Positions 26,880 to 36,514 of a stretch of DNA of 64,000 nt are shown here, piece by piece. A model generated the notes under the pieces. That model made no database searches and was not told where the DNA came from. It was given only the letters and a program-made list of their open reading frames with translations. Each line of letters begins with the position of its first letter. Positions within the stretch are counted from its first letter, which is position 1. Source of the DNA: JAWKMZ01 sp041391965 (GTDB lineage Bacteria; Bacteroidota; Bacteroidia; Flavobacteriales; Flavobacteriaceae); contig JAWKMZ010000004.1 of NCBI GenBank assembly GCA_041391965.1, positions 1 through 64,000 of the forward strand. Direction: 5' to 3'. A program made the translations under genes and the position numbers.

Positions 26880-28145
26880 TTATTTTTCCATTTGTGAACT
26901 AATAAATGGAATACGTGGTGCTAAAAAATAACCAGTTAGGCTCGCAAACAAAATAGGGATAAAGTAAGAAAAGCCTGTTAAGGTTGCCAACAAAATAGTA
27001 GTACTCATTGGTGTTCTGGTTACACATGCATTTACAGCAGCCATGCAGCTAATAATGGCTAAAGTTACATTGGTACTTGGGAATATGATATGGATAATTA
27101 GACCCAAAGTTGCACCAATAAAAAATAAAGGAATGATAAAACCTCCTCGCCATCCAGATGTTACTGTAACTGCGGTAGCGATGATTTTAAAAACTAAAAT
27201 GCCTATAAGTAGGCTTAAGGCTAAAGAACCATTAATTAATTCGTTGATTTGATGGTGTCCAAAATAACGTGTCAACGGATAATAAAACGAAATAATACCA
27301 AGTAAAATACCGCCTATAAGTGTTTTTATATAAATAGGAAGTGGTTTGCTTTCAAAAAGTTTTTTGAAAAATTTGGTGCAAAAAATAAATCCCCAAGCAA
27401 TAACCGTTGCAGCAATTGCAAAAAGAATGGCATAACCAAAATCAAAAACACCAGCGTATTCATATCTTTCCAAATCCCAAGTTGCACCAAGCCCTAAATG
27501 GATAATGATAGCAAACACTACATAGCTAAAACTGCTGGCAACTAAAGCAGGAATGATGGCTTTGTAATACTCTACAGCATGTTTGTGGTGCAAAATTTCT
27601 AAAGCAAACAAACTACCTCCTAAAGGCGCACCAAATAAGGCTGTAAACCCAGAAGCCATACCTGCAATACTCAATGAGCGCAATTCTTCGCCTTTTAGCC
27701 TGAATAGTTTGCCCAACCAAGAGCCTGTGGAACCTGTAATTTGTATTAATGGCGCTTCAGGACCCAAACTGCCACCAGAAGCAACACATAATAAGGATGA
27801 CAAGATCATAGAAGGGTTGTTTTTTGGGTCGAGTTTTCCTTTATTAAAACGGATGTTATTCACAATCAAATGAATTTCTCCAGGATCACCAATAAAATGA
27901 ATTACCAATCCAGCTAAAAGACCGCAAATAGCCATTGTAGGAATGACCAGCCAACCGTTAAACGTTGCAAATTGATGTGTTAAAAACTCAAGGACAATCC
28001 AATACAATCCAGCTATCAATCCGCCAATAAGCCCAACCAATGCCCAAAGAATAAAAGTTCTGCTAAACAGAAACGGGTTAAATCGTATGGGTTGATCTAA
28101 AATGTTAAGATACGTGACTAATTTGCGTCTTCTTTTGAGTTTCAC
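26880..28145 (-). CDS. ClC-type chloride channel/transporter
   Basis: A 421-residue polytopic membrane protein of the voltage-gated chloride channel family. Filter-region motifs are visible: GGSLGPEAPLIQITG (the GxxGPE motif) and GWRGGFIIPLFFIGATLG (the GGxxxP motif), with an internal pseudo-repeat of long hydrophobic helices. There is no C-terminal CBS domain. Whether it is a channel or a proton antiporter cannot be read from the sequence with certainty. Confidence 0.92.
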   Translation of the reverse strand: MKLKRRRKLVTYLNILDQPIRFNPFLFSRTFILWALVGLIGGLIAGLYWIVLEFLTHQFATFNGWLVIPTMAICGLLAGLVIHFIGDPGEIHLIVNNIRFNKGKLDPKNNPSMILSSLLCVASGGSLGPEAPLIQITGSTGSWLGKLFRLKGEELRSLSIAGMASGFTALFGAPLGGSLFALEILHHKHAVEYYKAIIPALVASSFSYVVFAIIIHLGLGATWDLERYEYAGVFDFGYAILFAIAATVIAWGFIFCTKFFKKLFESKPLPIYIKTLIGGILLGIISFYYPLTRYFGHHQINELINGSLALSLLIGILVFKIIATAVTVTSGWRGGFIIPLFFIGATLGLIIHIIFPSTNVTLAIISCMAAVNACVTRTPMSTTILLATLTGFSYFIPILFASLTGYFLAPRIPFISSQMEK

Positions 28146-28323
28146 TTTGTGTAGTTATTTAAAAAAAATAGTTGATTGTTTGTATCAAAATTAATTAGAT
28201 GCAAAACTCCTATTATTTCTTTTAATATCAAAAAGATTAGTTATCAAATAAACAGTAGTTTGTTTTACTGCCTTTATAGATTGATGTAGCAATGAGGACA
28301 ATTACCTTTGATGCAAAACAAGT

Positions 28324-28782
28324 TTACCTAAAATATAGCTGCCTTAAACCTTCATAAACAGTAATACTTACAGCGTTAGCTAAGTTCAAACTTCTAACGT
28401 GTTTGCTATATAGAGGAATTTTATAAAGATGTGCTGAATAACGTTTGATAATATCTTTTGATAGGCCAACCGATTCTTTTCCAAAAATGAGAAACAAATC
28501 GTCTTCAAATGGAATATCCCAATAATTTTGTGCACCATGACTAGATAAAAACGCCATCTTTTTCTCTTTATTGATATTGAAAAAGTCTTCAATATTATCA
28601 TAATAAACAACCTGTAAATGTTGCCAATAATCTAAGCCAGCACGTTTTAATCGTGTGTCGTCAATTTCAAAACCTAAAGGTTTTACCAAGTGTAAGTTAG
28701 AACCTGATGCTAATGCTAAACGACCAATATTGCCTGTGTTGTTAGGAATTTCGGGTTCAATAAGAACAATGTTTAAGGGCAT
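28324..28782 (-). CDS. trmL: tRNA (cytidine(34)-2'-O)-methyltransferase
   Basis: A 152-residue SPOUT methyltransferase. It starts MPLNIVLIEPEIPNNTGNIGR, contains LIFGKESVGLS, and ends with LNLANAVSITVYEGLRQL, the SAM-binding knot. It methylates the wobble C/U34 ribose of tRNA-Leu. It begins immediately after the GNAT-nitrilase stop codon, so the two are co-transcribed. Confidence 0.95.
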   Translation of the reverse strand: MPLNIVLIEPEIPNNTGNIGRLALASGSNLHLVKPLGFEIDDTRLKRAGLDYWQHLQVVYYDNIEDFFNINKEKKMAFLSSHGAQNYWDIPFEDDLFLIFGKESVGLSKDIIKRYSAHLYKIPLYSKHVRSLNLANAVSITVYEGLRQLYFR

Positions 28783-30303
28783 TTATCGCTTTTTTAATTC
28801 AAAAAGATCTTTTCGTCTATCTTTAAGATTTCGTACACTTCCAAATTGGTTGAGTTCGCGTAGCAAATCAATATCAACATCAGCAATTAAAATCATTTCG
28901 GTATTTTGAGTAGCTTCTGCTTTCACACCATTGGTTGGAAAGGCAAAGTCACAAGGTGTAAAAACCATAGATTGCGCAAATTGAATATCCATATTTTGAA
29001 CTTTAGGCAAATTGCCAACACTTCCAGCAATAGCAACGTAGCATTCGTTTTCAATAGCTCTGGCCTGCGCACAATGGCGAACGCGAGAAAACCCATTTTG
29101 AGTATCGGTCAAAAAAGGAACGAATAAAATATCCATACCTTCGTCTGCTAATAAGCGGCTCAATTCTGGAAATTCAGAATCGTAACAGATAAGGATGCCT
29201 ATTTTTCCACAATCTGTATCAAATGCTTCCAGTTTGTTGCCACCAACCATTCCCCAAACTTTGGCTTCGTCTGGAGTAACATGAAGCTTCTCATAACGTT
29301 CCATGGTACCATCACGTCGGCATAAATAACCAACATTATAGAGTTTGTCATCGACCATTTCAGGCATGCTGCCTGTTATGATATTGATGTTGTATGAAAT
29401 AGCTAATTTTGAAAAACGCTGTACAATTTCAGTTGTATGTTTAGCAAGTTCGCGTATGGCTTCAGGTGTTGACATGTGGTTGTTTTCAGCCATTAGAGGT
29501 GCATTGAAAAACTCTGGAAACAGTGCAAAATCACTTCGGTATCCAGAAACGGCATCTACAAAAAATTCTGCTTGTTGCATGAGTTCGTCCATGTCTTTAT
29601 ACAAGCGCATTTGCCATTGGATAAGTCCAAGACGGACTATTTTTTTAATAGTCGTGGCTTTTTTGTTTTGCTTTTCGTAATAGATATTATCCCATTCTAA
29701 CAACACTGCATAATCTTGTGATGAGGCATCACCTTCCAGATAATTTTTTAAAATACGAGCAGGATGAAAGTCGTTTGAAATTTGAAAATTTAAAACAGGA
29801 TCGTGTATTTCTTTACGACGGACTTTATCAATATATTCTTTTGGTGATAGTTTATCGGCAAATTGATGATAATTTGGAATGCGTCCGCCAAAAGCCAATC
29901 CTTTTAAATTGAGGCGTTCACACAGTTCTTTTCTGTAATCATAAAGACGTCTACCTAAACGCAAGCCTCTAAATTCGGGTTTGATAAACACATCGATGCC
30001 ATAAATAACATCGCCTTTTGGAGTATGTGTACCAAACGTGTAATTGCCAGTAATATCTTTGTAGGTGTGATTGTCTTCAAATTTGTCATAATCTACAATA
30101 ATACACAAAGCACAACCAGCAATTTGGTTATTTACCTTAATAACCACCTGACCTTCTGGAAACATATCAATCAATTTTTTGATTTGTGATTCTTTCCAAT
30201 AAGCATCTGGCATTGTAGTGTAAGAGGCTATCATAGCTTCTTTTAACTCCTGATAATCGTCTAAACTAAGGTATTTTAATTCAATATTTTCAATGTCTTC
30301 CAT
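28783..30303 (-). CDS. GNAT acetyltransferase-nitrilase fusion protein
   Basis: A 506-residue two-domain enzyme. Residues about 5-205 form a GNAT N-acetyltransferase (core VFIKPEFRGLRLGRRLYDYR). Residues about 225-500 form a carbon-nitrogen hydrolase with the catalytic triad visible: Glu in LFPEFFNAP, Lys in YEKLHVTPDE and Cys in GILICYDSEFPE. The nitrilase half resembles ScoA/Nit-like amidases. The fusion is known in several phyla, but its substrate is unknown. It is upstream of and coupled to trmL. Confidence 0.9.
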   Translation of the reverse strand: MEDIENIELKYLSLDDYQELKEAMIASYTTMPDAYWKESQIKKLIDMFPEGQVVIKVNNQIAGCALCIIVDYDKFEDNHTYKDITGNYTFGTHTPKGDVIYGIDVFIKPEFRGLRLGRRLYDYRKELCERLNLKGLAFGGRIPNYHQFADKLSPKEYIDKVRRKEIHDPVLNFQISNDFHPARILKNYLEGDASSQDYAVLLEWDNIYYEKQNKKATTIKKIVRLGLIQWQMRLYKDMDELMQQAEFFVDAVSGYRSDFALFPEFFNAPLMAENNHMSTPEAIRELAKHTTEIVQRFSKLAISYNINIITGSMPEMVDDKLYNVGYLCRRDGTMERYEKLHVTPDEAKVWGMVGGNKLEAFDTDCGKIGILICYDSEFPELSRLLADEGMDILFVPFLTDTQNGFSRVRHCAQARAIENECYVAIAGSVGNLPKVQNMDIQFAQSMVFTPCDFAFPTNGVKAEATQNTEMILIADVDIDLLRELNQFGSVRNLKDRRKDLFELKKR

Positions 30304-30384
30304 AGCGGTTAATATACTAAAAAAATAACATCAAATAAAGTGAATTTTCACGGCATTGTTATAAAATACTGTTAATTTATTTTC

Positions 30385-31962
30385 TTAATGGGCAGCACTC
30401 ATATTTACTTTTCCAGCTCCTTTTTTAATCAGTAATACAAATGGAACACATACTAAAAACAAAACTCCAAGATAAATAAATACGTCCATGTACGATAAAA
30501 CGGTTGCTTGCTTAGTTACAGTCATATCCAACATTTTATAGGCTCTGTCTAAAGCTTCATTGGCAGAAAACCCTTTGCTCATAAACATGTGTTGTAGCCC
30601 TTGGATACGTTCTTGTACTTTAAAATCGACAGCGTTGATGTTTGGTAATAAATCTACACGATGCTGTTGCGTCCATCGTGCAATAAAGGTGGTAATAATT
30701 GCAATTCCAAACGATCCTCCTAACTGACGTGTCATTCCTGTAAACGCAGCGCCATCACCAATATCTTTTCCAACAAGTGTTGATAAGGATAGTGTTGTAA
30801 TTGGGACAAATAATAGTCCTAAACCAATACCTCTAACAACGAGTGGCCAAAAGAAATGTTCAGCACCTGTATCTGGAGTCATCATAACATACATCCATAA
30901 ACTATAAATAAAGAAGATGATAAAACCACCTGTAACCAAATACTTTTGAGGAACTCCATTTTGTAGCATTTTACCAATAAATGGCATCATTATACCTGTG
31001 GTTATAGAGCTTGGTATGAGCAGTAAACCAGCATCTGTGGCTGTAAATCCTAAGACGGATTGTGTGTAAATAGGAATAATAAAGGTTGAGCCATATAAAC
31101 CAAAGCCTAAAATAAAAGTCATGATGGTTCCAATCCTTAAGTTACCATCTTTTAATACTTTTAAGTTGACAATAGGATGCTCATAAGTCATTTCGCGCCA
31201 TATAAAAAGAATCAACCCAAATAAAGAAGTAACACTTAAAGCGACTATTAAGGCATTGCTAAACCAATCATCCTGTTGTCCATGTTCTAACACAAACTGC
31301 AACGAACCAATAAACATAGCTAATAAAATAATACCTATCCAATCAACTTGGTTGGCTTTGAGTTTTTCACCATATTTTGGACTTCTTACATAGAATATGG
31401 TTAAAATAGTAGCAATAATTCCAATTGGGATATTGATATAAAAAATAAAAGGCCACGAAAAATTGTCCACAATATAACCACCTAAAGGAGGCCCTAAAGT
31501 TGGGCCAACAATAACACCCATGCCATAAATGGCTTGAGCCATTCCACGTTTTGCAATAGGATAACTTTCGGTAATTATGGTTTGTGCAGTTACTAATAAT
31601 GCGCCACCACCTAAGCCTTGTATAAACCTGAAGGCAACCAATTCCCAAATATTGTCTGCATTTCCGCATAAAAAGGAAGCTACTGTAAAAATTACGATGG
31701 AGGTCGCAAAGTAATTGCGTCTTCCAAATTGTTTAGACAGCCAACTGGTCATTGGGATAATAATTACATTTGCAATAGCATAGGCGGTAATTACCCAAGC
31801 AATGTCAGTTAAGGAGGCTCCCAAACTTCCACGCATATCATTTAATGCTACATTTACAATAGTAGTGTCCACAATTTCTAAAAGTGCACATAAAATAGCT
31901 GTAATGGTAATAATGGTTCGTCTAAAACCGTATTCAACTAAGTCGTTTTCGTCTTGTTGCAT
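30385..31962 (-). CDS. DHA2-family (EmrB/QacA) MFS drug efflux transporter
   Basis: A 525-residue inner-membrane transporter with about 14 TM helices. It shows motif A (WLSKQFGRRNYFATS), motif C-like GVIVGPTLGPPLGGYIVDNFSWPFIFYINIPIG, and the D-acidic residue in helix 1 (IVDTTIVNVAL). Together with the next two genes upstream (HlyD and TolC) it forms a tripartite efflux pump. Substrate unknown. Confidence 0.95.
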   Translation of the reverse strand: MQQDENDLVEYGFRRTIITITAILCALLEIVDTTIVNVALNDMRGSLGASLTDIAWVITAYAIANVIIIPMTSWLSKQFGRRNYFATSIVIFTVASFLCGNADNIWELVAFRFIQGLGGGALLVTAQTIITESYPIAKRGMAQAIYGMGVIVGPTLGPPLGGYIVDNFSWPFIFYINIPIGIIATILTIFYVRSPKYGEKLKANQVDWIGIILLAMFIGSLQFVLEHGQQDDWFSNALIVALSVTSLFGLILFIWREMTYEHPIVNLKVLKDGNLRIGTIMTFILGFGLYGSTFIIPIYTQSVLGFTATDAGLLLIPSSITTGIMMPFIGKMLQNGVPQKYLVTGGFIIFFIYSLWMYVMMTPDTGAEHFFWPLVVRGIGLGLLFVPITTLSLSTLVGKDIGDGAAFTGMTRQLGGSFGIAIITTFIARWTQQHRVDLLPNINAVDFKVQERIQGLQHMFMSKGFSANEALDRAYKMLDMTVTKQATVLSYMDVFIYLGVLFLVCVPFVLLIKKGAGKVNMSAAH

Positions 31963-32047
31963 GTTTATTTTTGGAATTTTGGTTATTGGGTTATTTAGAC
32001 ACTGTGACCAAATAACTTATTAACCCAACAACAATTTTTATCAATCT

Positions 32048-33130
32048 CTATTTCAAATGTACATCTGCAACTACATTCATTCCTGAACGTAGTTTTTGTA
32101 ATTTTTCTGAATTGTTATTTTTTGTAAAATCTATTTTTACTGGCAAACGCTGAATAGTTTTAACAAAATTTCCAGTTGCATTATCAGGTGGTAATAATGA
32201 AAAACGCGCTCCTGTTGCTGGTGAAAATGCAGAGACTTCAGCTTCAAACTCTTCACCAGGGAAGGCATCTGCCGTAATGATTACTTTTTGACCAATTTCC
32301 ATTTTTTCTAATTGGGTTTCCTTAAAGTTGGCAACTACCCATTTTTCTGAAGTGTTTACTAAGTAAAATAAAGATTGTCCAGCTTGCACAAATTGTCCAG
32401 ACTGTAAACTTACATTAGATAATTGTCCATCAATAGGTGCCGTTACAATAGTGTAATTCACATTCAATTTGGCAGCATCTACTTGCGCTTGCGCACTTTT
32501 TACATTGGCTTCAGCCACAGATACTTGTTGCTCAGAAATGTGTGTTTGTTGTGCGGCGGCATTTTGCTGACTTTTGGTTGCTTTTTGTTGACTTTCCAAC
32601 ATTTTTACCTGCTGTTCTGCTTCTTGTTTGGCGGCCAAAGCTTGTTCGTATTGTTGCGCAGTTATGGAGTGATTTTTATATAAATTTTCATAACGTTCAA
32701 AATCGTTGGTGGCACGCCATAGCTTGGTTTTAGCCGTTTCAATATTGCTGGTTGCCGAACTTACCTGAGCTGCAGCAGTTGCAGTATTTGCCTTATAAGA
32801 ACCTATGCTTGCTTCAGATACTGAAACACCACTTTTTGCAGCAGCTAATTGGGCTTCGGCTTGTTCCAGTTTTACTAAATAGTCTTTGTTGTCAATGACA
32901 AATAGGGTGTCGCCTTTTTTAACTTTTTGGTTGTCGGTTACATATACTTTTTCAATATAACCACCAACATGTGGAATGATTGGGTTCATATTGGCTTGTA
33001 TTTGAGCATCATCAGTTTCTTCATGTGATAATGAGTGGATGATTTTGTAACCACCATAAAGCACGCCTATAGTTACTAATACAGAAATGATTAGGATAAA
33101 TTTTTTATTGGTTTTTTTCTTTTGTTCCAT
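32048..33130 (-). CDS. HlyD/EmrA-family membrane fusion protein
   Basis: A 360-residue periplasmic adaptor: TM anchor (about 12-28), biotinyl-lipoyl-like strand set (IIPHVGGYIEKVYVTDNQKVKKGDTLFVID), a long coiled-coil hairpin rich in Ala/Gln/Glu (about 70-205), and the second lipoyl half (ITAPIDGQLSNVSLQSGQFVQAGQSLFYLV) plus a beta-barrel. It bridges the MFS pump and the TolC channel. It lies 13 nt downstream of tolC. Confidence 0.95.
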   Translation of the reverse strand: MEQKKKTNKKFILIISVLVTIGVLYGGYKIIHSLSHEETDDAQIQANMNPIIPHVGGYIEKVYVTDNQKVKKGDTLFVIDNKDYLVKLEQAEAQLAAAKSGVSVSEASIGSYKANTATAAAQVSSATSNIETAKTKLWRATNDFERYENLYKNHSITAQQYEQALAAKQEAEQQVKMLESQQKATKSQQNAAAQQTHISEQQVSVAEANVKSAQAQVDAAKLNVNYTIVTAPIDGQLSNVSLQSGQFVQAGQSLFYLVNTSEKWVVANFKETQLEKMEIGQKVIITADAFPGEEFEAEVSAFSPATGARFSLLPPDNATGNFVKTIQRLPVKIDFTKNNNSEKLQKLRSGMNVVADVHLK

Positions 33131-33143
33131 GATAATGAAATAA

Positions 33144-34472
33144 TTATTGTTGATTGAATGCGTTGGTTAATTGTCCTTGAGCGGTTAGTAATTCGTAATA
33201 TTTTTGTGAGATGTCAGCTTTTGCGTAGGTCAGATTTAATTTTGTCTGAAGTTGTTCTACATCAGCTTCTAACAAATCGTTGGTATCTGCCAATCCATTA
33301 TCGTATTTATCTTTTACGATGCGATAATTTTCTGTGGCTTGCGTTTCAGAAATAGTGTAAACATCATATTTTTTTATGGCTAATTCATAATCTTGTTTAG
33401 CATTTTCTATTTCTACTTTGATGAGGTCTGACTTCATATCAATAGCATATTGAAGTTCCTGTACTTTACTTTTTGCCAATTTAACATCACTTTTTGCTTT
33501 GAAAATGTCTGACAAATTATAAGATAACCCAATGCCAATATTCATCGCATTGGTTACTGTTAAAGCGTTTTGTAAGTCTAAAGCAATATATCCACCAGTT
33601 AGTGCTATTGATGGAAAGTATTTGCCTTTTGCCACTTTAATTTGATTTTCTGAAGCTTGTTTTTGATAGTGCAATGCTTCCAAATCATTTCTGGTCATCA
33701 ATTTGGTTGTGGCTTGTTTTGAAACCAATCCAAAATTGGGTGCCACAGTTTCAATTTTGGTGCCTTCAGGAAGCTTTAAAAGTGTTGTCAATTTGTAATT
33801 TAAAATGTGTTCATTCTTTTTGGCTTCATCTAATGATAATTGGATGTTAGATTCTTGAATTTGTGCTTTTAATAAGTCATTTCGAGCTAACAAACCGTTT
33901 TTTTCCATTGCTGAAAAATCTAAAACCCGTTGTTGAGCACTTTTTAGGTTTTCTTCAATTAAGCTGATGGTTTGAGATGCTTTATACAAATTTAAAAACC
34001 CACTAATTACTTGAATGCTCAATTGCTCTTTATCGTTTTTTGCATTAAAGGTGGCTGCTTGATACAGGTTTTCACTGGCTTTAATGGTGTTTTTTAATTT
34101 AAAACCAGAAAACAAAGGCAAATTAACACTGGCTTGACCCAATAATAATTGATTAACATTAGGCGATTTGCTATTTTGTGGTTCTTCAGAACCTGAGTTA
34201 TTGTTTCCAGTATTGATTTTTAATTTGACATCAGCACTGGTTAAGCGCATGTATTGACCAGATAATTTGACATCAGGATACTGAAGATTTTTAGTTACAT
34301 TTAACTGGTTTTCAGCAGACAAAACCTTAGTGTCTGATAATTTTGATGCGTCACTGTTTTTGAGTGCTAAAGTCACAGCATCCTCTAAAGTCAAAGTTTG
34401 TGTTTGTTGTGCTTGGAGTGTTGAAAGTGTTAAAAGACAAGCTACAAAACAAATTAGAATTTTATTTTTCAT
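33144..34472 (-). CDS. TolC-family outer membrane efflux protein
   Basis: A 442-residue TolC-like channel protein: signal peptide (TLSTLQAQ), then two OEP repeats with long helices (residues about 25-240 and 245-440), including DLLKAQIQESNIQL and DTNDLLEADVEQLQTKLNL. Its start overlaps the end of the TetR gene by 11 nt, so regulator and pump are one transcript. Confidence 0.94.
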   Translation of the reverse strand: MKNKILICFVACLLTLSTLQAQQTQTLTLEDAVTLALKNSDASKLSDTKVLSAENQLNVTKNLQYPDVKLSGQYMRLTSADVKLKINTGNNNSGSEEPQNSKSPNVNQLLLGQASVNLPLFSGFKLKNTIKASENLYQAATFNAKNDKEQLSIQVISGFLNLYKASQTISLIEENLKSAQQRVLDFSAMEKNGLLARNDLLKAQIQESNIQLSLDEAKKNEHILNYKLTTLLKLPEGTKIETVAPNFGLVSKQATTKLMTRNDLEALHYQKQASENQIKVAKGKYFPSIALTGGYIALDLQNALTVTNAMNIGIGLSYNLSDIFKAKSDVKLAKSKVQELQYAIDMKSDLIKVEIENAKQDYELAIKKYDVYTISETQATENYRIVKDKYDNGLADTNDLLEADVEQLQTKLNLTYAKADISQKYYELLTAQGQLTNAFNQQ

Positions 34473-35079
34473 AGGTTAATAATGCTTTTATGGTGTTTTG
34501 GATGTGAAGAGTAAGTTCATTATGCACATACGTGTCAATAGTAGAATCAGTAAGATTCAATAATGCTTGATAGTATTTTTTGTTGTAATAAAAATGAAAA
34601 TAAGTGCCTAAAATGGTGGTGGTTAAAAGATTTAAATTGATATTATCTGCAAAAACACCATCATTTTGTCCTTTTTTTACAAAGGCTTCAATGATTTTAA
34701 AATTTTCTTTTTTTTGTCTTAAATAATGATCAAAATCAATATTTCGGCATCCATTTGAATATTCAAAATTGATAATTTTGTGCATACGTCTGTTTTTATG
34801 AATGCGTTTTACTATTAAAGCTATAATCGTATCAATAGTTTCAATAGGCGATTTGTTTTCTGAAATGACCGATTCCAACTGCATTCTAAAATCGGACATT
34901 CTGTAGAGCATAAGCGTATCTAATAGCTTTTCTTTAGATCCGAAATAATAGGAAATCATTGCTACATTAATGTGAGCAGCTTTAGAAATTTGCCGAACCG
35001 AAGTTCCATCAAAACCGTTTTCGGCAAAGAGTTTTTCGGCAGTTTCCAAAATTTGAATTTGTTTATCGTTTAAGTCCAT
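34462..35079 (-). CDS. TetR/AcrR-family repressor of the efflux operon
   Basis: About 205 residues: N-terminal TetR HTH (QIQILETAEKLFAENGFDGTSVRQISKAAHINVAMISYYFGSKEKLL) and an all-helical ligand domain. I chose the ATG at 35079; the longer frame from 35118 would begin inside the operator/promoter. The gene heads a TetR-TolC-HlyD-MFS operon, and a doubled palindrome overlaps its promoter, so autorepression with drug-induced release is the likely mode. Confidence 0.92.
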   Translation of the reverse strand: MDLNDKQIQILETAEKLFAENGFDGTSVRQISKAAHINVAMISYYFGSKEKLLDTLMLYRMSDFRMQLESVISENKSPIETIDTIIALIVKRIHKNRRMHKIINFEYSNGCRNIDFDHYLRQKKENFKIIEAFVKKGQNDGVFADNINLNLLTTTILGTYFHFYYNKKYYQALLNLTDSTIDTYVHNELTLHIQNTIKALLTYEK

Positions 35080-35105
35080 CGCGAACTTGTTTTTAAATTT
35101 CGATG

Positions 35106-35146
35106 CAAAATTAAACAAATGTTTAAATTAAACGTTTGTTTAATTT
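35106..35146 (-). promoter_or_regulatory. TetR operator overlapping efflux promoter
   Basis: A 39-bp inverted repeat (19-bp arms, 18 of 19 matching, centre at 35127) made of two tandem TTAAAC-N4-GTTTAA units (35111-35126 and 35128-35143). A minus-strand TAATTTTG -7 box (35106-35113) overlaps its left end, so repressor binding would cover the -33 to -7 region. Confidence 0.7.
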
Positions 35147-35224
35147 AATTTTTTAAAAACTTTAACATTTTTGTATGTAAGCAAACATAGTATTAAGATG
35201 GAGAAGACGCTTAGAATAAGAGTC

Positions 35225-36505
35225 TTAGTTAGTTTTGCTTTTTACTTTATTGGCAACAGGTTTCATTATTATCCGCAACGTACTGTCGTTGTTAAAATAA
35301 CTAATGGACCAATTCATAAAAATTAAAAGTTTGTTTTTAACACTCAAAATGAGCATTAAATGTATAAACATCCAAGTAAACCAAGCCATACGACCTTGAA
35401 AACTAAATTTTGGCAAATCGACAACTGCTTTGCGCTTACCAATGGTTGCCATAGCGCCTTTGTTGGTGTACTCAAACTCTTTTTTAGCCTTATTTTTGCT
35501 GATATTTTTTAGATTTTTTCCTAATAATTCAGCTTGTTGAAGTGCTACACTTGCTACTTGTGGATGTCCATGAGGATATTTTGTAGTTTCCATATAAGCA
35601 ATATCACCCAAAGCATAGACATTGCTTAAATGTTCTACTTCGTTAAATCTATTAACTATTAACCTATTACCTCTTGTAATGCTTTCTTTTGGGAAGCCTT
35701 CAACAAAATTACCAGTAACGCCTGCTGCCCAAATAACATTTTTTGACTGTATTTTATCACCATTATTAAGTGTTACAATATCGCCATCATAATCATTAAC
35801 AATGGTATCAGTTTTAACGATAACACCTAATTCTTCAAGGTATTTTTGCGACATTTTTTGTGACCCATCACTCATAGGACTCAATGTGTGTGATGAGCCT
35901 TCTAACAAATATATGGTGAGTTTAGAAAAATCTTTATCAGGATAATCTTTAGGAAGTATGTAGCGTTTCATTTCAGATAAAGCACCTGCTAATTCAACTC
36001 CAGTAGGACCACCACCAACAATTACAAAATTTAAAAGCGCTTGAAGTTTTTCTTGATTGGTTGTGTTTAAAGCGTCTTCAAAGGTTTGTAGAATCCTGTT
36101 TCTTAATTGAATAGCTTCAGGAATGGTTTTCATAGGATAGGCATAATCCTTTAAATTGTCATTGCCAAAGTAATTGGTTTTACAGCCTATGGCTAATACC
36201 AATTTATCATAATCAAATTGTCCTATGGTTGTGGTAATAAATTGTTTGTTGTAATCAACGTGTGTTACTTTGGCAATCCTTATACGTACATTTTTGGCTT
36301 TTTGAAATACTTTTCTGAGTGGAAAGGAAATACTTGCAGGTTCTAAACGTGCTGTAGCCACCTGATACATCAAAGGTTGAAATTGATGATAATTGTGTTT
36401 GTCTATTAAATAAACTTCGTAGTTTGGATGGTTTATTAAATCTTGAGCGAGTCGTAATCCGGCAAATCCTGCACCTACAATTACGATTTTTTGTACTTCA
36501 GCCAT
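35225..36505 (-). CDS. ndh: Type II NADH dehydrogenase-like FAD oxidoreductase
   Basis: A 426-residue NDH-2-like enzyme with an FAD-binding GxGxxG at the N terminus (IVIVGAGFAGLRLAQDL), the second nucleotide-binding region FVIVGGGPTGVELAGALSE, and the FAD-contact NVYALGDIA. The C terminus has a hydrophobic/amphipathic stretch (MAWFTWMFIHLMLILSV) for membrane association. It would pass electrons from NADH to quinone without pumping protons. It starts 9 nt after trpA, so read-through from the trp operon is likely. Confidence 0.9.
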   Translation of the reverse strand: MAEVQKIVIVGAGFAGLRLAQDLINHPNYEVYLIDKHNYHQFQPLMYQVATARLEPASISFPLRKVFQKAKNVRIRIAKVTHVDYNKQFITTTIGQFDYDKLVLAIGCKTNYFGNDNLKDYAYPMKTIPEAIQLRNRILQTFEDALNTTNQEKLQALLNFVIVGGGPTGVELAGALSEMKRYILPKDYPDKDFSKLTIYLLEGSSHTLSPMSDGSQKMSQKYLEELGVIVKTDTIVNDYDGDIVTLNNGDKIQSKNVIWAAGVTGNFVEGFPKESITRGNRLIVNRFNEVEHLSNVYALGDIAYMETTKYPHGHPQVASVALQQAELLGKNLKNISKNKAKKEFEYTNKGAMATIGKRKAVVDLPKFSFQGRMAWFTWMFIHLMLILSVKNKLLIFMNWSISYFNNDSTLRIIMKPVANKVKSKTN

Positions 36506-36514
36506 GGCTTCAAA

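Noticed and set aside
35080..35118. Longer TetR start
   Set aside because: The extension overlaps the -7 box and operator; the HTH begins normally from the internal ATG.
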